Source of the DNA: Trochalopteron elliotii
Taxonomy: Eukaryota > Chordata > Aves > Passeriformes > Leiothrichidae
Direction: 5' to 3'
Assembly: GCA_024734555.1 (NCBI GenBank)
Contig: JANPWX010000008.1
Location: 7,431,933-7,495,932, forward strand
Length of the DNA stretch: 64,000 nt
The notes below the pieces were generated by a model, which had not been told where the DNA came from, made no database searches, and saw only the letters and a list, made by a program, of their open reading frames with translations. Below, piece by piece: positions 1 to 9,702 of the stretch (positions are counted from its first letter, which is position 1; each line of letters starts with the position of its first letter). A program made the translations under genes and the position numbers.

Positions 1-355
1 CTATCTTTCAAGCAGTGACTATCCATTTTTTTCTGCATATGCACTGCATGTCTCACACACATTTCCTGGTACTGTTTACTGTTACTGGAATATGAGATGT
101 CATAATGCTCTGGTTCCAGCCAGGACAGGGTTAATTTTTCAGTAACAAGAAGGGGCATGGCTAGAACACAGAGGTTATGCTGTACCATCTCTCTCATTGC
201 CAGGGGTAGTGGGGGAAGGGGGTCCCTTCCAGTCACATAAAGGGTAGTGCCAGTTCCAGAGTGAAAAATTGCGTGTGAAGTGTTTTCCTCTTGTAGCCTT
301 TGTTATTGGTACCTTCAGCTGTGACTGTTCATTTTATTGTTCCATTGCTATTTCC

Positions 356-361
356 AATAAA
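356..361 (+). promoter_or_regulatory. LTR polyadenylation signal AATAAA
   Basis: A canonical AATAAA hexamer lies about two thirds of the way through the LTR, where the R region would end. A T-rich stretch with GTG follows about 30 bases downstream. It supports the orientation of the LTR. Whether it is used is unknown. Confidence 0.55.
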
Positions 362-399
362 TCATTTTCATCTTACCCATGATCTTTACCTTTTGTGCA

Positions 400-426
400 G
401 GGGTGGGGAGTGGGGGAGTCAGGGGG
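400..426 (+). other. G-quadruplex motif in the LTR
   Basis: Four guanine runs of 4, 4, 5 and 5 bases are separated by loops of 1, 3 and 5 bases, which satisfies the usual intramolecular G-quadruplex rule with longer tracts than needed. It lies just downstream of the polyadenylation signal of the solo LTR. A second G-rich patch with three runs sits at 203-222 in the same LTR. Confidence 0.7.
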
Positions 427-493
427 TGGCATGAGATTTAGAGTTTTTTATCAGGAACACTAAACTGGGGAGTCCCATTCCTAAATCACAACA

Positions 494-3400
494 CAATATG
501 GTAGCACATTATGCTTAGGGGATCTTCTCAGTCACTGGGAATGGGACAACATTTGAGATTTCTGATTGAAGAAAGGGTATTTGACACAAAAAAGATCTCT
601 GAGATTGTTAAGATATGGGTCTACAAAATAGAGGTATCGACTTTATCCATGCTGATAAGGTCATGGAGTAAGCCAGGTGAGTGTCCCTTATGGCAATGCT
701 TGTTTGTTCCTGGATTTACTTAAGAAAACATTTACTTGCACTCTATTAGCTTCCTCATGTTCAGGTGCATTCTTGTAAATGTTTGTCAAAACTTTTTGCT
801 TTGTGGTTGAAGAATTTGAAGTTGCACAGCAGTTTTTACAATTTAGGATGTCATTTTCATAGAGAGCTGCATAAAAGTTCATTAGCGGTTTAAGTCACTT
901 AACTGGAGATGACTGGGTGTGTGGTATCTAAAAAAAATACAGAAGTATGTTTGGCTAAAACATTGTCAGGCTCTTCCACTGCCTCTTCTCAGGCAGCAGC
1001 ACGTAAGCATGTGCCCACATGCCTGGGTATGAGAGGGAGAAAGAGAAAAATACTTCCTTTGTATTTTGGCTGAAATCCAATGTTTTATCCCTAAGAAACG
1101 TAGACCAGGAGAAAAAAAAGCAGGTTTTTTCAACAGCTAAAAGGCAAATACAAAATGTTATTTTCAAATTTTTAACCTGAAAATAAGTCTCCTTCTGGAC
1201 CCTACAGACTGTGCGCATTTCCACACATTTATCCCCAGCTCTCACTGATCTTTTTCAGAACTGTGTTTTGTAGAAATGATGTGGAAATGCCCGAGAGCTC
1301 TGCTGGGTCAGAAGCTGCCACAGCTATGGAGGGAAGGAATCAAGCAGGCAAATTTATGACAGTTTGACATTTCAGATAATAGAGGTCAGTCCTTCAAGTC
1401 ACAGTCCCCCTGAGATGAGTGGGTTTCTGCCCTGCTGTGAATGTGGGAAGAGCCGGTACCGTTAAATTGTCCCTTTGCCGCAAGTGAAGCATGCGGTGGT
1501 AGGCTGGAAGAAAAGAATTCCTTTCATTATTGCGAGGCAAATTCTGCTCTCTTTCTGATGTGGCTGAATGATCCCATTCATTTCAGTTGTTGTACCTGCT
1601 GCTGGAAGAGGAACAGGATCTGAATTCCTAGAATAAGGTGTAATGTTGTGAATGAAGTGGAATGAGATGTATTCATGCATCGATATGCAAGGCTTCCCCT
1701 TCTTGTACTCTCACACCTAAGGTGCTGATGGACTCCTTTCTGTCAATACTGTTTATGGCATCTGAGACCAAATAAATTTAGTCCACTTATTAACTGGTTT
1801 TGTGCACTTTTTCAAATGAAGGTTCGATGCTGCTTAGTCTTTAGAAGTACTGATGGGCCCTGTCCCCGCTAAGTTGTTGCATCTCTCTGCCTCAGGCACT
1901 TTTGCTGGCAGTGGCAGGAGCTAATAGGATGTAGTGTGATAACAGTATTGGTGTGAGGTTTATAGTGTAATATTTGCTAACTGTTTTGAAACTGGGACTT
2001 GGGAGTTGCTCTGGAAGAGCAAATAAATTAGTATTTGTGTAGTCATTTTCATTAAATGTTATGAGAACCTTTTTATAATTGTATGATAATATCAAATTTA
2101 ATAAACTATATTGCCCTTTTTTTCAGAACTGAGGATAAAGGCCCCAACTAAGCAAACTAATGACAGTTCTCAAATTAGAAATATGGCTTTATTTGTTTGG
2201 GTTTATTTAATTAAAAGTAGATACTTTTTTTCATTTCAGTTTGTTCTTGGAACTTCTACCACTAAAAGTGGAACTAATTTAATTCTAATTAAAATGTCAA
2301 CAGCTACTCAGCTTACTGCTGTTCAACTGTGAACTGCCATATTTCTTAAATATCTATTTTTGAATTAGCAGTGGAGAAAATACAAGTCTAATTTCTGTAG
2401 AAAAAGGGGTGAAAATTAATTCTATATTCACTTGACCTTCTTGATATCTGGGCTGAAATCTTGGTTCCACAGAGAGTTAAGAAACAACGTAAAAGCTTGA
2501 CTGTGATGTAACACAGCAGTAACTTGCTATAAAGAAGCAAGAAATGAAAGGGGAGGAAATGCAATTTACATTAATCTGAACTGTAGCATCAGCTACAATT
2601 GCTCCTCCTGCAAAAGTATGGAATGATTGATTGCCATGGTCTTTGAATTTCTGTAGATGGCAATCATTAAATTTAAACATGTCAGGGTTGAATCTAGAGA
2701 AAATTATCAACCCCTTTTCTGACTGAAGACAAAACATTGCATAAATCTTGTAAGCTTTTCTTTCTAAAAATGAAACTTCGATGTACAAACCTCTGTTTAA
2801 TGTGCCACTTCCTTTATGATTCCTTATGAGAAGCAGTCTTCTGCTTAGTTAGACTCTATTCCTTGGAGCCAAGCATGTGCCTGCAGTAGCTAAGATATGT
2901 GCCTGCAAGATAAAAGTGAGAGAGTCTTGCCTAATTTCTTCTGGAAAAGATGGGAAAATAAAAAGTGTGTCTGTGAGGTAAATACCTGATAGTTACATTG
3001 TATATGTGTTTATATAGTGTATGTAACTGTGCAACACCTCCTTCATGAAGGACAAGTGAAAGTCTCTGAACATGTTTGCAAACATGGTGACTCGGGGAAA
3101 AGGATACTGAATCTTCTTTCTAGTTGGACTATGAATTCTCAGTGTCAAATAGCTCAACCACAATTCTGCTGATATGTAGGTCTCTAGATATCCTGTGTTA
3201 CTCAGTACAAAATTGACTCTTACCATAAACGTGGACTTCTCTCCAACCCGGGAGGAAAAGCATGGTTTTGGTCACTGAATCCCCAATTCACACATGTATT
3301 TTTATTTTGTAGAAGGTTAGTTTGCTACATTACAACCTACTTGTATACACACCTTTCACTTGTGTGATCTCTCTAAAAATTACTTTATCTCTCCTCTTGG

Positions 3401-6400
3401 CCTTGAAAAAAAAAAAAGAGAGAAAAATTATGATATTCAGGTGATGAAATGGAAGAGCTATGGAAATAAAAACTTTTTTTTCAAGGAGCTCCCCTCTTTC
3501 CCTACTGTGGTGTGAGTTGTTGCACAGCAGCTGCGTCATCCAGCCCTCACAGCCAGTCCAACTCCTGAAGAACACAGTTCCTGGGAACAATGAACACCAT
3601 GAATAATACCCACGTCAGTGTTTCAATCAGCATTTTGTTGGATCATCATTGCTTTCAGGGCAAATTAAAATTTCCAGGAGTTCTTGGCATTTTCTAGAAA
3701 GAGGAGGTAAGGGTGGAAGGAGTAAAGTCAGGAATTAGGGAAACTAGAGTTCTTGTATTTTGTAAACATCTCCAGATGACATCCCAATACTGCCTTAATG
3801 GCTACACATCAGGAATTTCCTAAGAGGGGCTTGAGTAAATTTATAGACTCTTCAAAACTCAGAAAGCATTGAAAAATTACAAAATTAAGATGAGAAAGAG
3901 CAAAGCTTAGAAGAACTTAATGTTTCTGATGGAGGCCTGTGTTATTCCAAAGCAAAGCTACAAAAATCCCTGTAGATTAGCTACTCTGTCCATCACTCTA
4001 ACATTCCTTGTCTTTTATGCAGTTCAGGGTAGTGTTGAGGTTTTTTTTTTCTTATTGTGTCCTCATAGCAATTATTTGTTGAAAATGTTCTTTACTATAA
4101 ATATGTTTCCTGTTGCTTTACTGTTTTTGAAGGTGAATTTTTGTGATGGACAACCAGAATCCCAGTAATAGACTATTTCTTTTGCAGTTCTTGAGAATTT
4201 TTTCCTTGTAACTTGTCTCTGCCTGATCTTCTCTGTAATTCATGTCTTACTTGTTAAAAATTAATTAGCAGAACACTGTCATATATTGCAGCCAAAGTTT
4301 TACTTTGTTGTATTGATAATCCTTCAATTACCTTTTATTTTTTAAAGTGGGAGATGCATGATATTCTATGTGTGCTTACTCTGAAAAGAAGATTTCAAAG
4401 AAAAGAGAGAAAAAATGTTATGTATTTGCTTTCATTTGTTACAGTGGAACTACAAACAAAAAAAGGGGAAAAGTGTTATTTTGTATAAGAATACTGTTAA
4501 ATCTCACAAAAACATTGGTTTATCATCTGTGTGTTTGTGCAGAAGGGAATTAAATTAGTCTGACATACATTTCTTTTGCTCAAAAAATCCAGTAATGTTG
4601 AGGTCAAAAGTTTAAATTCAGGTCTTATCCACAGCTCAGCTGAGTTTTCTTATTGGCCATAGTACTGGCTGGATGAGGCTCAGTCAGGCTTTTTTTATTG
4701 TAATTGATTTCTACCTTTTTCAGCCAAAAAGAGGGAACTTTAGCAAAACTTAATTGTTTTGCTAAATAAATATTACCTTGTTGATTTGAATCTGTAATCT
4801 CCCTGCGGGAAATTGATATTCTAGAAATCTATATAATTAATCTGGGGAACTGGAGATGAGAACTATGCTGTAGTTCAAAACTGCAGGCTCTGATGCCCTA
4901 TTATGCAGCATCAAAGGCTGGTGACCAACATCTTCTGTCCTGTGATAATTTTGATTACACTAGCAAATTCCTTTATTCCTTAAATGTTTTTATTTATTTT
5001 CTTTAACCCAGGCCCAAATTTTCACTTAGTTGTATGACCTTCATATTTGTTGCAGTCAGATTTTTCCAGAAAATGGTACATCTCCTTGCTGTCCTGGTTT
5101 TCTGTTGCTGTTCTGCCGTCACTTAGTTTGGTATTTGGGTTTAGCACACACAAATCATATCTATTTTAGCAAATACTGCAGCCTGTATGAGCAGAGTTGT
5201 ATAGCAGAAAAGTCCACAGTGTACATATTTCAAGGGATTTACGTTGCCCTGCTTCAGGCCCCAGACCCACAGTGCCCTTTAGAGCCTGGAGCATATCATG
5301 TGAAGCTTGGGGCAGTTATTCTAGTTTAGTTTGAAGCAGAATAAATCCAGTTTGTGCTGAGGCCACCCTGTGATATGAACTGAGGCAGGGACAGTTTGGT
5401 AACAGGAGTTGTGGGGTGTAAAGCTTTTTGGTAGGACACCAAATGTAAAGGTATTTCAGCACCGTCTCCTCGGTATACTTAGCTTCCCATAAGGCCAGAT
5501 TATACATAAATATGTAAATATTTAGATATATTTATGGTAACAATTAGCAAAGGCCTTCTACTCAAATAAGCAGAATCATTTACATTAACTGACAATCTGC
5601 TTGTTAATTTCAAAATGTTATGCTGTGCGTAATATTTATTGTGGTTTCCTGCTTTGGAAGTAATCATAAAAGGAAGATCCCTTATTCAGAGTTGTATTTT
5701 GGTGTGGATTGCTCTGTTCACTTCAACAAAGTAGTAATTCATCAAACTGACTGGAAACAACAGGTTTCACAGTACCCTAAAGTGTGGAGAATGACAGGTT
5801 GTATCTTAGATGTGTTCTTCTGACTTTAGTGTGTATGAAAAATCCTGAGATTCCCATGTGAAGTTTATGAAAAAAATCTTTCTTCGGTGAAATTTGACTA
5901 TTAGAGTATGCAAAAAGATACAATTAATTTAAAAATATAATAGCAGCTGTTTAATTTAGCCATCTGAAATCTTGAGAATAACCCATTTCCTATCCTCTGG
6001 CCAGGGTACTAAATGAGGCATGCTCGGTAATTACTGAATTATCCCTTTCAGCAGGGAAAAAGCAACATGGGTGCTAGTCTTTTGTTATTTTACATTCACC
6101 CCCATTAGTGTTACTTGCTGTACCTAATAGGCTGATAAATGGGGTATTGCAACTGTCAGTGGCTAAATGGCACTTAATATTCCATTTTGAAGTTCAGGAA
6201 ATCAGAAGTAGCAGGAGAGGCTTTTGATGGCCATTTGCTCAGTGGCATAGACTTATAATCAAGTAAATTGATGTTGAAGGTTCAATTACGTGGATCTTAC
6301 CACAAAATGGAGCTGTAAAATTGTGCAGTTGATGCGACGGACTTTGACAATATAACCCCTCATCTTATTAAGATTGCTCCCAAAAATAATCCTAAAAATT

Positions 6401-7042
6401 AGAAGTAGACCTCAGTCTCTCATTTCTGCAACATTACTTCAATATAGGTTATGAAAAGAAGAAGGGTTGGGAGCAGATTGCTGCACTTTATTGCAAAATA
6501 TAGCAGGCCACTGAAGAAGTTTTAAGGTGACAATTCCTGCTTTGAGGTGCTCAAAGGCTGTTAACAGGCACCTTTGCTTAGGAGAGGGCAGGGATAATGT
6601 CTTGAAATAGTCACACCAATGGGTTCTGTGGACTGCTCTCAGACAACTAGCCTGCAGTTGTTAAAGTCAATACACATTCACTAAATCTTTTGTAGCTTAG
6701 CAATTGTTATCCCTGGGTATAGTTTTCTCTTTGTAGCAGTCTAGATAACACACTGGACACAAGAAACAGCAAATTTTGCTTTTTGGCCAGAAGAAAAAGC
6801 CACTCTGAACAAAAGAAATTCAGGTCCAGGCAAGGAAAGCTTGCACTGCTGGATCTGGATGAGAGTCAGCGTTTCAAACATTCCCGTTTTTCAGAGTTGT
6901 TTGTATTTGGACAGCTGTTTCTGACCTTTTCTGATTCTCCCACATAGGAACATACTGTCCATTGATTCATGAGGAAAAGGTGCTGTAGCAAGCAGCTTAA
7001 CAGTAGGCAGAGAGTGACCAATGTAATGCACAGGCTGAGATT
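494..7042. other. Noncoding single-copy DNA, no gene seen
   Basis: There is no frame with coding character. The open frames are short, overlap on both strands and lack flanking splice signals or family motifs. The stretch holds a 12-base A run at 3406-3417, a perfect 16-bp palindrome at 3071-3086, and a block around 5980-6370 whose motif texture resembles conserved noncoding sequence, although this cannot be tested here. Confidence 0.6.
3071..3086. repeat. Perfect 16-bp palindrome
   Basis: CATGTTTGCAAACATG reads the same on both strands. It contains two opposed forkhead-type cores, TGTTTGC and GCAAACA. With the two preceding bases (3069-3070), 3069-3078 also forms a perfect p53 half-site of the RRRCWWGYYY form. 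About one perfect 16-bp palindrome is expected by chance in a window of this size, so function is not implied. Confidence 0.5.
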
Positions 7043-7358
7043 TTAGAGTCTGAGAGAAGCAGCTTGGCCTCTGCTAGTGGCTGACGTCCTCCTCTTGGGC
7101 TGTGACCTCTTTTCTGGCCCGAACATCATCACAGGTTTAGGTGGATTCTGAGTCTCCGTGCCCTCCTTGCCACTGGACCTCTCTCTAGGTCTGAATTTCT
7201 CAAGTGTTTTGAGAGCTGCCTTCTCTGCAGCCTCTACCATCTGGAATAGCTTCACTGTGGCTCTCTGCCTCATTGACTCTCTTCTTCATTTCAAATCTCA
7301 GTTGACCATTTATCTTTTCTACCTTGCCAATTTCTTTTAATTTCCCTGTCCATCTGCT
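7043..7358 (-). pseudogene. Possible decayed coding fragment, unidentified
   Basis: Two overlapping minus-strand open frames have protein-like composition. One runs through about 7358-7203 and begins with a lysine/glutamate-rich stretch containing GKVEKINGQ and MKKRVNEAE. The other, 7273-7043, continues the same character with FQMVEAAEKAALKTLEKF and then a basic, proline-rich tail ending at a stop. Joining them needs a single frame change near 7250-7280, and the joined segment would read as an amphipathic helix or coiled coil. The first frame has an in-frame stop at 7359-7361. No splice sites, poly(A) tail or target duplications were seen, and I do not recognise the parent protein. It could be an old processed pseudogene, an exon of an unannotated gene with a sequencing error, or chance. 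Confidence 0.22.
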
Positions 7359-8229
7359 TCATCTATTTAACTCGGTGAAAGCTTTTAGATTACATTTTTT
7401 ATAGTAGATGCATGGGGAAATGGTACTGTATTATATTAGAACAACTTCCCCAGCTTGAGCAAGCATGCTGGTAGCATCCACTGCAAAATCCTACATCTCC
7501 CCTATGTGCTCAGTGTTACACTTCACAAAGTTAGAGGGGGATGTTGAGCTTGTGCTGACAGCCAAGAAAAAATATGCTTGCTTTCCTAGGGCTGCAGCAA
7601 GTAGAGCAGATGGTATTTTCCCCCACTTCACATCACTCTCTGTCCTTTCCTTCCTCATGCCCCATTGTTCATTTTTCACACTTCTCTGTCGGCTTGGTTT
7701 GGATTCAACACCCGCTGAAGTCTGTGGAAAATCTCCCACTGACTTTATTTGGCTTTGCCTCATGCTCCCTGCCATCTCCCCTCCCTTCAGCTATGTCTGG
7801 ACTCAAATTCCAGCTCCGACCTCTCAACAGTTTGGATCCCGTGCATCATCTCTCCTCACTTCCTGCACTTTGCCAAGAGCCTTAGCAGAGCAGGGATGGG
7901 GGAAAGCTGTGTGGAATAGATAATGCTTGGGTCAGTAGCTCAAAAGAAAACCTGTAAAAAATTTTTGGTTTGGATTATTGTAAAGCAACATTTTCTCTAG
8001 TTTTTTTTTTCTCTCACTTCGCCAGAAAATAAGACAGGAACATAATCTTGCATTAAATATTGTGGGGATGAAAGTTAAATGTTTTGTTTCACTTGGGTTT
8101 TAGTTTTTAATTGAAATGAAAAATGATGTCAAAACAGAAGTTAAGCCTTCCTCTTTTGGAAATATCATAGTGAAGTATTTTGCCTTTCAGGAAATAACGT
8201 AGGCAGTTTTCTATAAATCTTTTTTTTTC
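7359..8229. other. Noncoding DNA, overlapping chance frames
   Basis: Several open frames overlap between 7465 and 7923, the longest 152 codons on the plus strand, with another of 94 codons on the minus strand. They are mutually exclusive and are rich in Ser, Pro, Leu and Cys, as expected when moderately GC-rich noncoding DNA happens to lack stops. No protein family motif is visible. Confidence 0.55.
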
Positions 8230-8235
8230 CCAGAT
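8230..8235. repeat. Left target-site duplication CCAGAT
   Basis: This is the left copy of the 6-bp host sequence duplicated when the LTR element at 8236-8894 integrated. It is identical to 8895-8900. Together with the TG...CA termini it fixes the element's borders. Confidence 0.82.
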
Positions 8236-8330
8236 TGTGGGTTTGCAAGATTTCCATGTTTTAGAAAAGGGTTTGTTATAAGTTAGTATAGCTCTAGTTA
8301 CCCCATAAGGGCCCCTTGTCTCGAAGTTTT

Positions 8331-8353
8331 CTCTTATCATAAGTTGATAAGAG
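8331..8353. repeat. Hairpin in LTR U3
   Basis: The arms CTCTTATCA and TGATAAGAG form a perfect 9-bp inverted repeat around a 5-base loop. Each arm contains a GATA-type core (TTATC/GATAA). It lies about 95 bases inside the left edge of the LTR, in U3, where enhancer elements sit. Confidence 0.6.
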
Positions 8354-8712
8354 TTTCTATGCCTCTCTGGTCTTTGCCCAGAGACTGTTTCCTATTGGTC
8401 CTTTCCCCATGATGCTCCCTGCCCATCCTCTTCTTCTTCCCCTGTCCATCACTGAGTCCCTATCTCCAAGGTCCAGAACATTCGAAGAGATTCGGACAGC
8501 AGTTGGTAGATTCCCCCAAGACCCCTCCCCAAATTACCTTGATTTGTTAGTAGTTAGGTAATTCAGTTGGCATTTGTTGCTTTGCTTTGTTTTATTGGTC
8601 TGTAGTTGGTACACACCCCTTGAACCTGTCCTGGACAAAACCCCCCTGTAGCCTTTTGTCTGGGTCTCTCCTGAGGCACCGGGCAGGAGGTAAGGGGTTC
8701 CCCTGTGACTCC

Positions 8713-8718
8713 AATAAA
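8713..8718 (+). promoter_or_regulatory. LTR polyadenylation signal AATAAA
   Basis: A canonical polyadenylation hexamer lies within the 659-bp LTR, followed by a C/T-rich stretch. It implies that transcripts run on the plus strand. Confidence 0.65.
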
Positions 8719-8894
8719 CCTCTGTCCCCCCTGACCCTCCAAGAGTCCCCTCTTTCATTTACACCACGGCCGTGACAGCGAAGGTCCAGGGGCTGCTGAG
8801 CCAAGACTCACAAATCGGTCCTGTTGCGGCGTGTCGGAGCTGCTGGGAGGTCTAGCCGAACACCGGGCTGACCAAAGAGACACGCACTCCAACA

Positions 8895-8900
8895 CCAGAT
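8895..8900. repeat. Right target-site duplication CCAGAT
   Basis: This is the right copy of the 6-bp duplication, identical to 8230-8235. Two identical hexamers exactly abutting TG and CA ends are very unlikely by chance. Confidence 0.82.
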
Positions 8901-9616
8901 CATGGGTTATGTTAATAACCCCAAAACATATTTTTCTTTTGTGGTGAATTAATTACTCAGTTATTTGATGCTATTTCTTCTCATGGTTTTTCTCTGTATT
9001 CCAAAACACTAGCTACCCCCTTTCTCTCTGAGACCCTTCCCAATCATCCATTTCTTTTCTAGATGTGAAAATGAAAAAGAAAAAAAGACAGGGTTGCTGT
9101 TGCTCTACCATTGAATTTTGTTTTATTTTTTGACAGGGTTTTTATTTCCTTGATATTTCAATGTAGTACAAGACAGGAATAATTGTTATTGCATTCTCCA
9201 AATAACGCTGCCTGCTCCCTGTTGCACTCAAGATCACCATCTTGTGACCTTCTGCAGAGCATCTCACCTCAGCAGTGAATTTCACTAAATTTTCTGTGAT
9301 ATTCTGTTATCTTTTTCTGAATGTTTCATTTCCAAGGACACCACAATTACCCCAGTGAAGTCCAAGGAAAATTTCCATCAACTTCATGTAGTCACAGTGG
9401 CTCCTTGTACATTGAACAACCTCTGTGACTTTGCTCTCAAGTCACTTCAGGAACAAAAAGAATTTTACAATAAAATTATGGTTTTCATAAGCAGTGCCTC
9501 AAAAGCAACTCTGTACTTTTCTAGACCTGGGAAATGGTGTGAGTTTTAATTGACATCTCTTGGAGTTGTGAGAATTCTCAGCAACTTGCAGGATTTAGCC
9601 CTAATAGTATTTACAG

Positions 9617-9702
9617 TAATTAAGAACACTAATTAAATAACAAAACAACTAATGACAAATTGATTCAATGCCAAATAAAGGAGTCAAATAAATGCTTAAT
9701 TA
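9617..9702. promoter_or_regulatory. Cluster of TAATTA homeodomain-type sites
   Basis: TAATTA occurs at 9617-9622, 9630-9635 and 9697-9702, with further TAAT cores between them. At this base composition one TAATTA per kilobase or so is expected, so three in 86 bases is mildly enriched. Such clusters are common in developmental enhancers, but conservation was not tested. Confidence 0.2.

Larger units (their letters stand above)
106..493 (+). mobile_element. Solo LTR, ERV-L type, eroded
   Basis: This is a retroviral LTR with no internal gag, pol or env sequence beside it, so it is a solo LTR left by recombination. It starts with TGCTCTGG at 106 and ends with CTAAATCACAACA at 493. Both ends resemble those of the better preserved LTR at 40007-40584, whose last bases are TTAAATCGTGACA. 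An AATAAA polyadenylation signal lies at 356-361, which fixes the plus orientation. The flanking 5-mers (101-105 CATAA, 494-498 CAATA) agree at only three of five bases, so a target duplication is not demonstrated and the ends are approximate. Membership in the avian ERV-L group is from family knowledge; the exact subfamily was not determined. Confidence 0.68.
8236..8894 (+). mobile_element. Solo LTR with intact 6-bp target duplication
   Basis: A 659-bp LTR starts with TGTGGG and ends with CCAACA, giving imperfect inverted termini (TGTGGG against TGTTGG). It is flanked on both sides by the same hexamer, CCAGAT. The 6-bp duplication points to a class II (ERV-K, alpha/beta-retroviral) integrase. 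The likely U3 holds inverted CCAAT boxes (ATTGG near 8394 and 8592) and a hairpin at 8331-8353. AATAAA at 8713-8718 marks the end of R and sets plus orientation. The last 130 bases are richer in CpG than the surroundings, consistent with limited methylation decay and a fairly recent insertion. No internal proviral sequence or second LTR adjoins it. Confidence 0.86.

Noticed and set aside
5088..5105. TGTCCTGGTTTTC, resembling the start of an ERV-L LTR
   Set aside because: Similarity stops after about 12 bases, with no LTR features downstream.
7465..7923. 152-codon plus-strand open frame, the longest in the window
   Set aside because: It overlaps other open frames on both strands, has no recognisable domain and has a Ser/Leu/Pro/Cys-rich composition expected from noncoding DNA.
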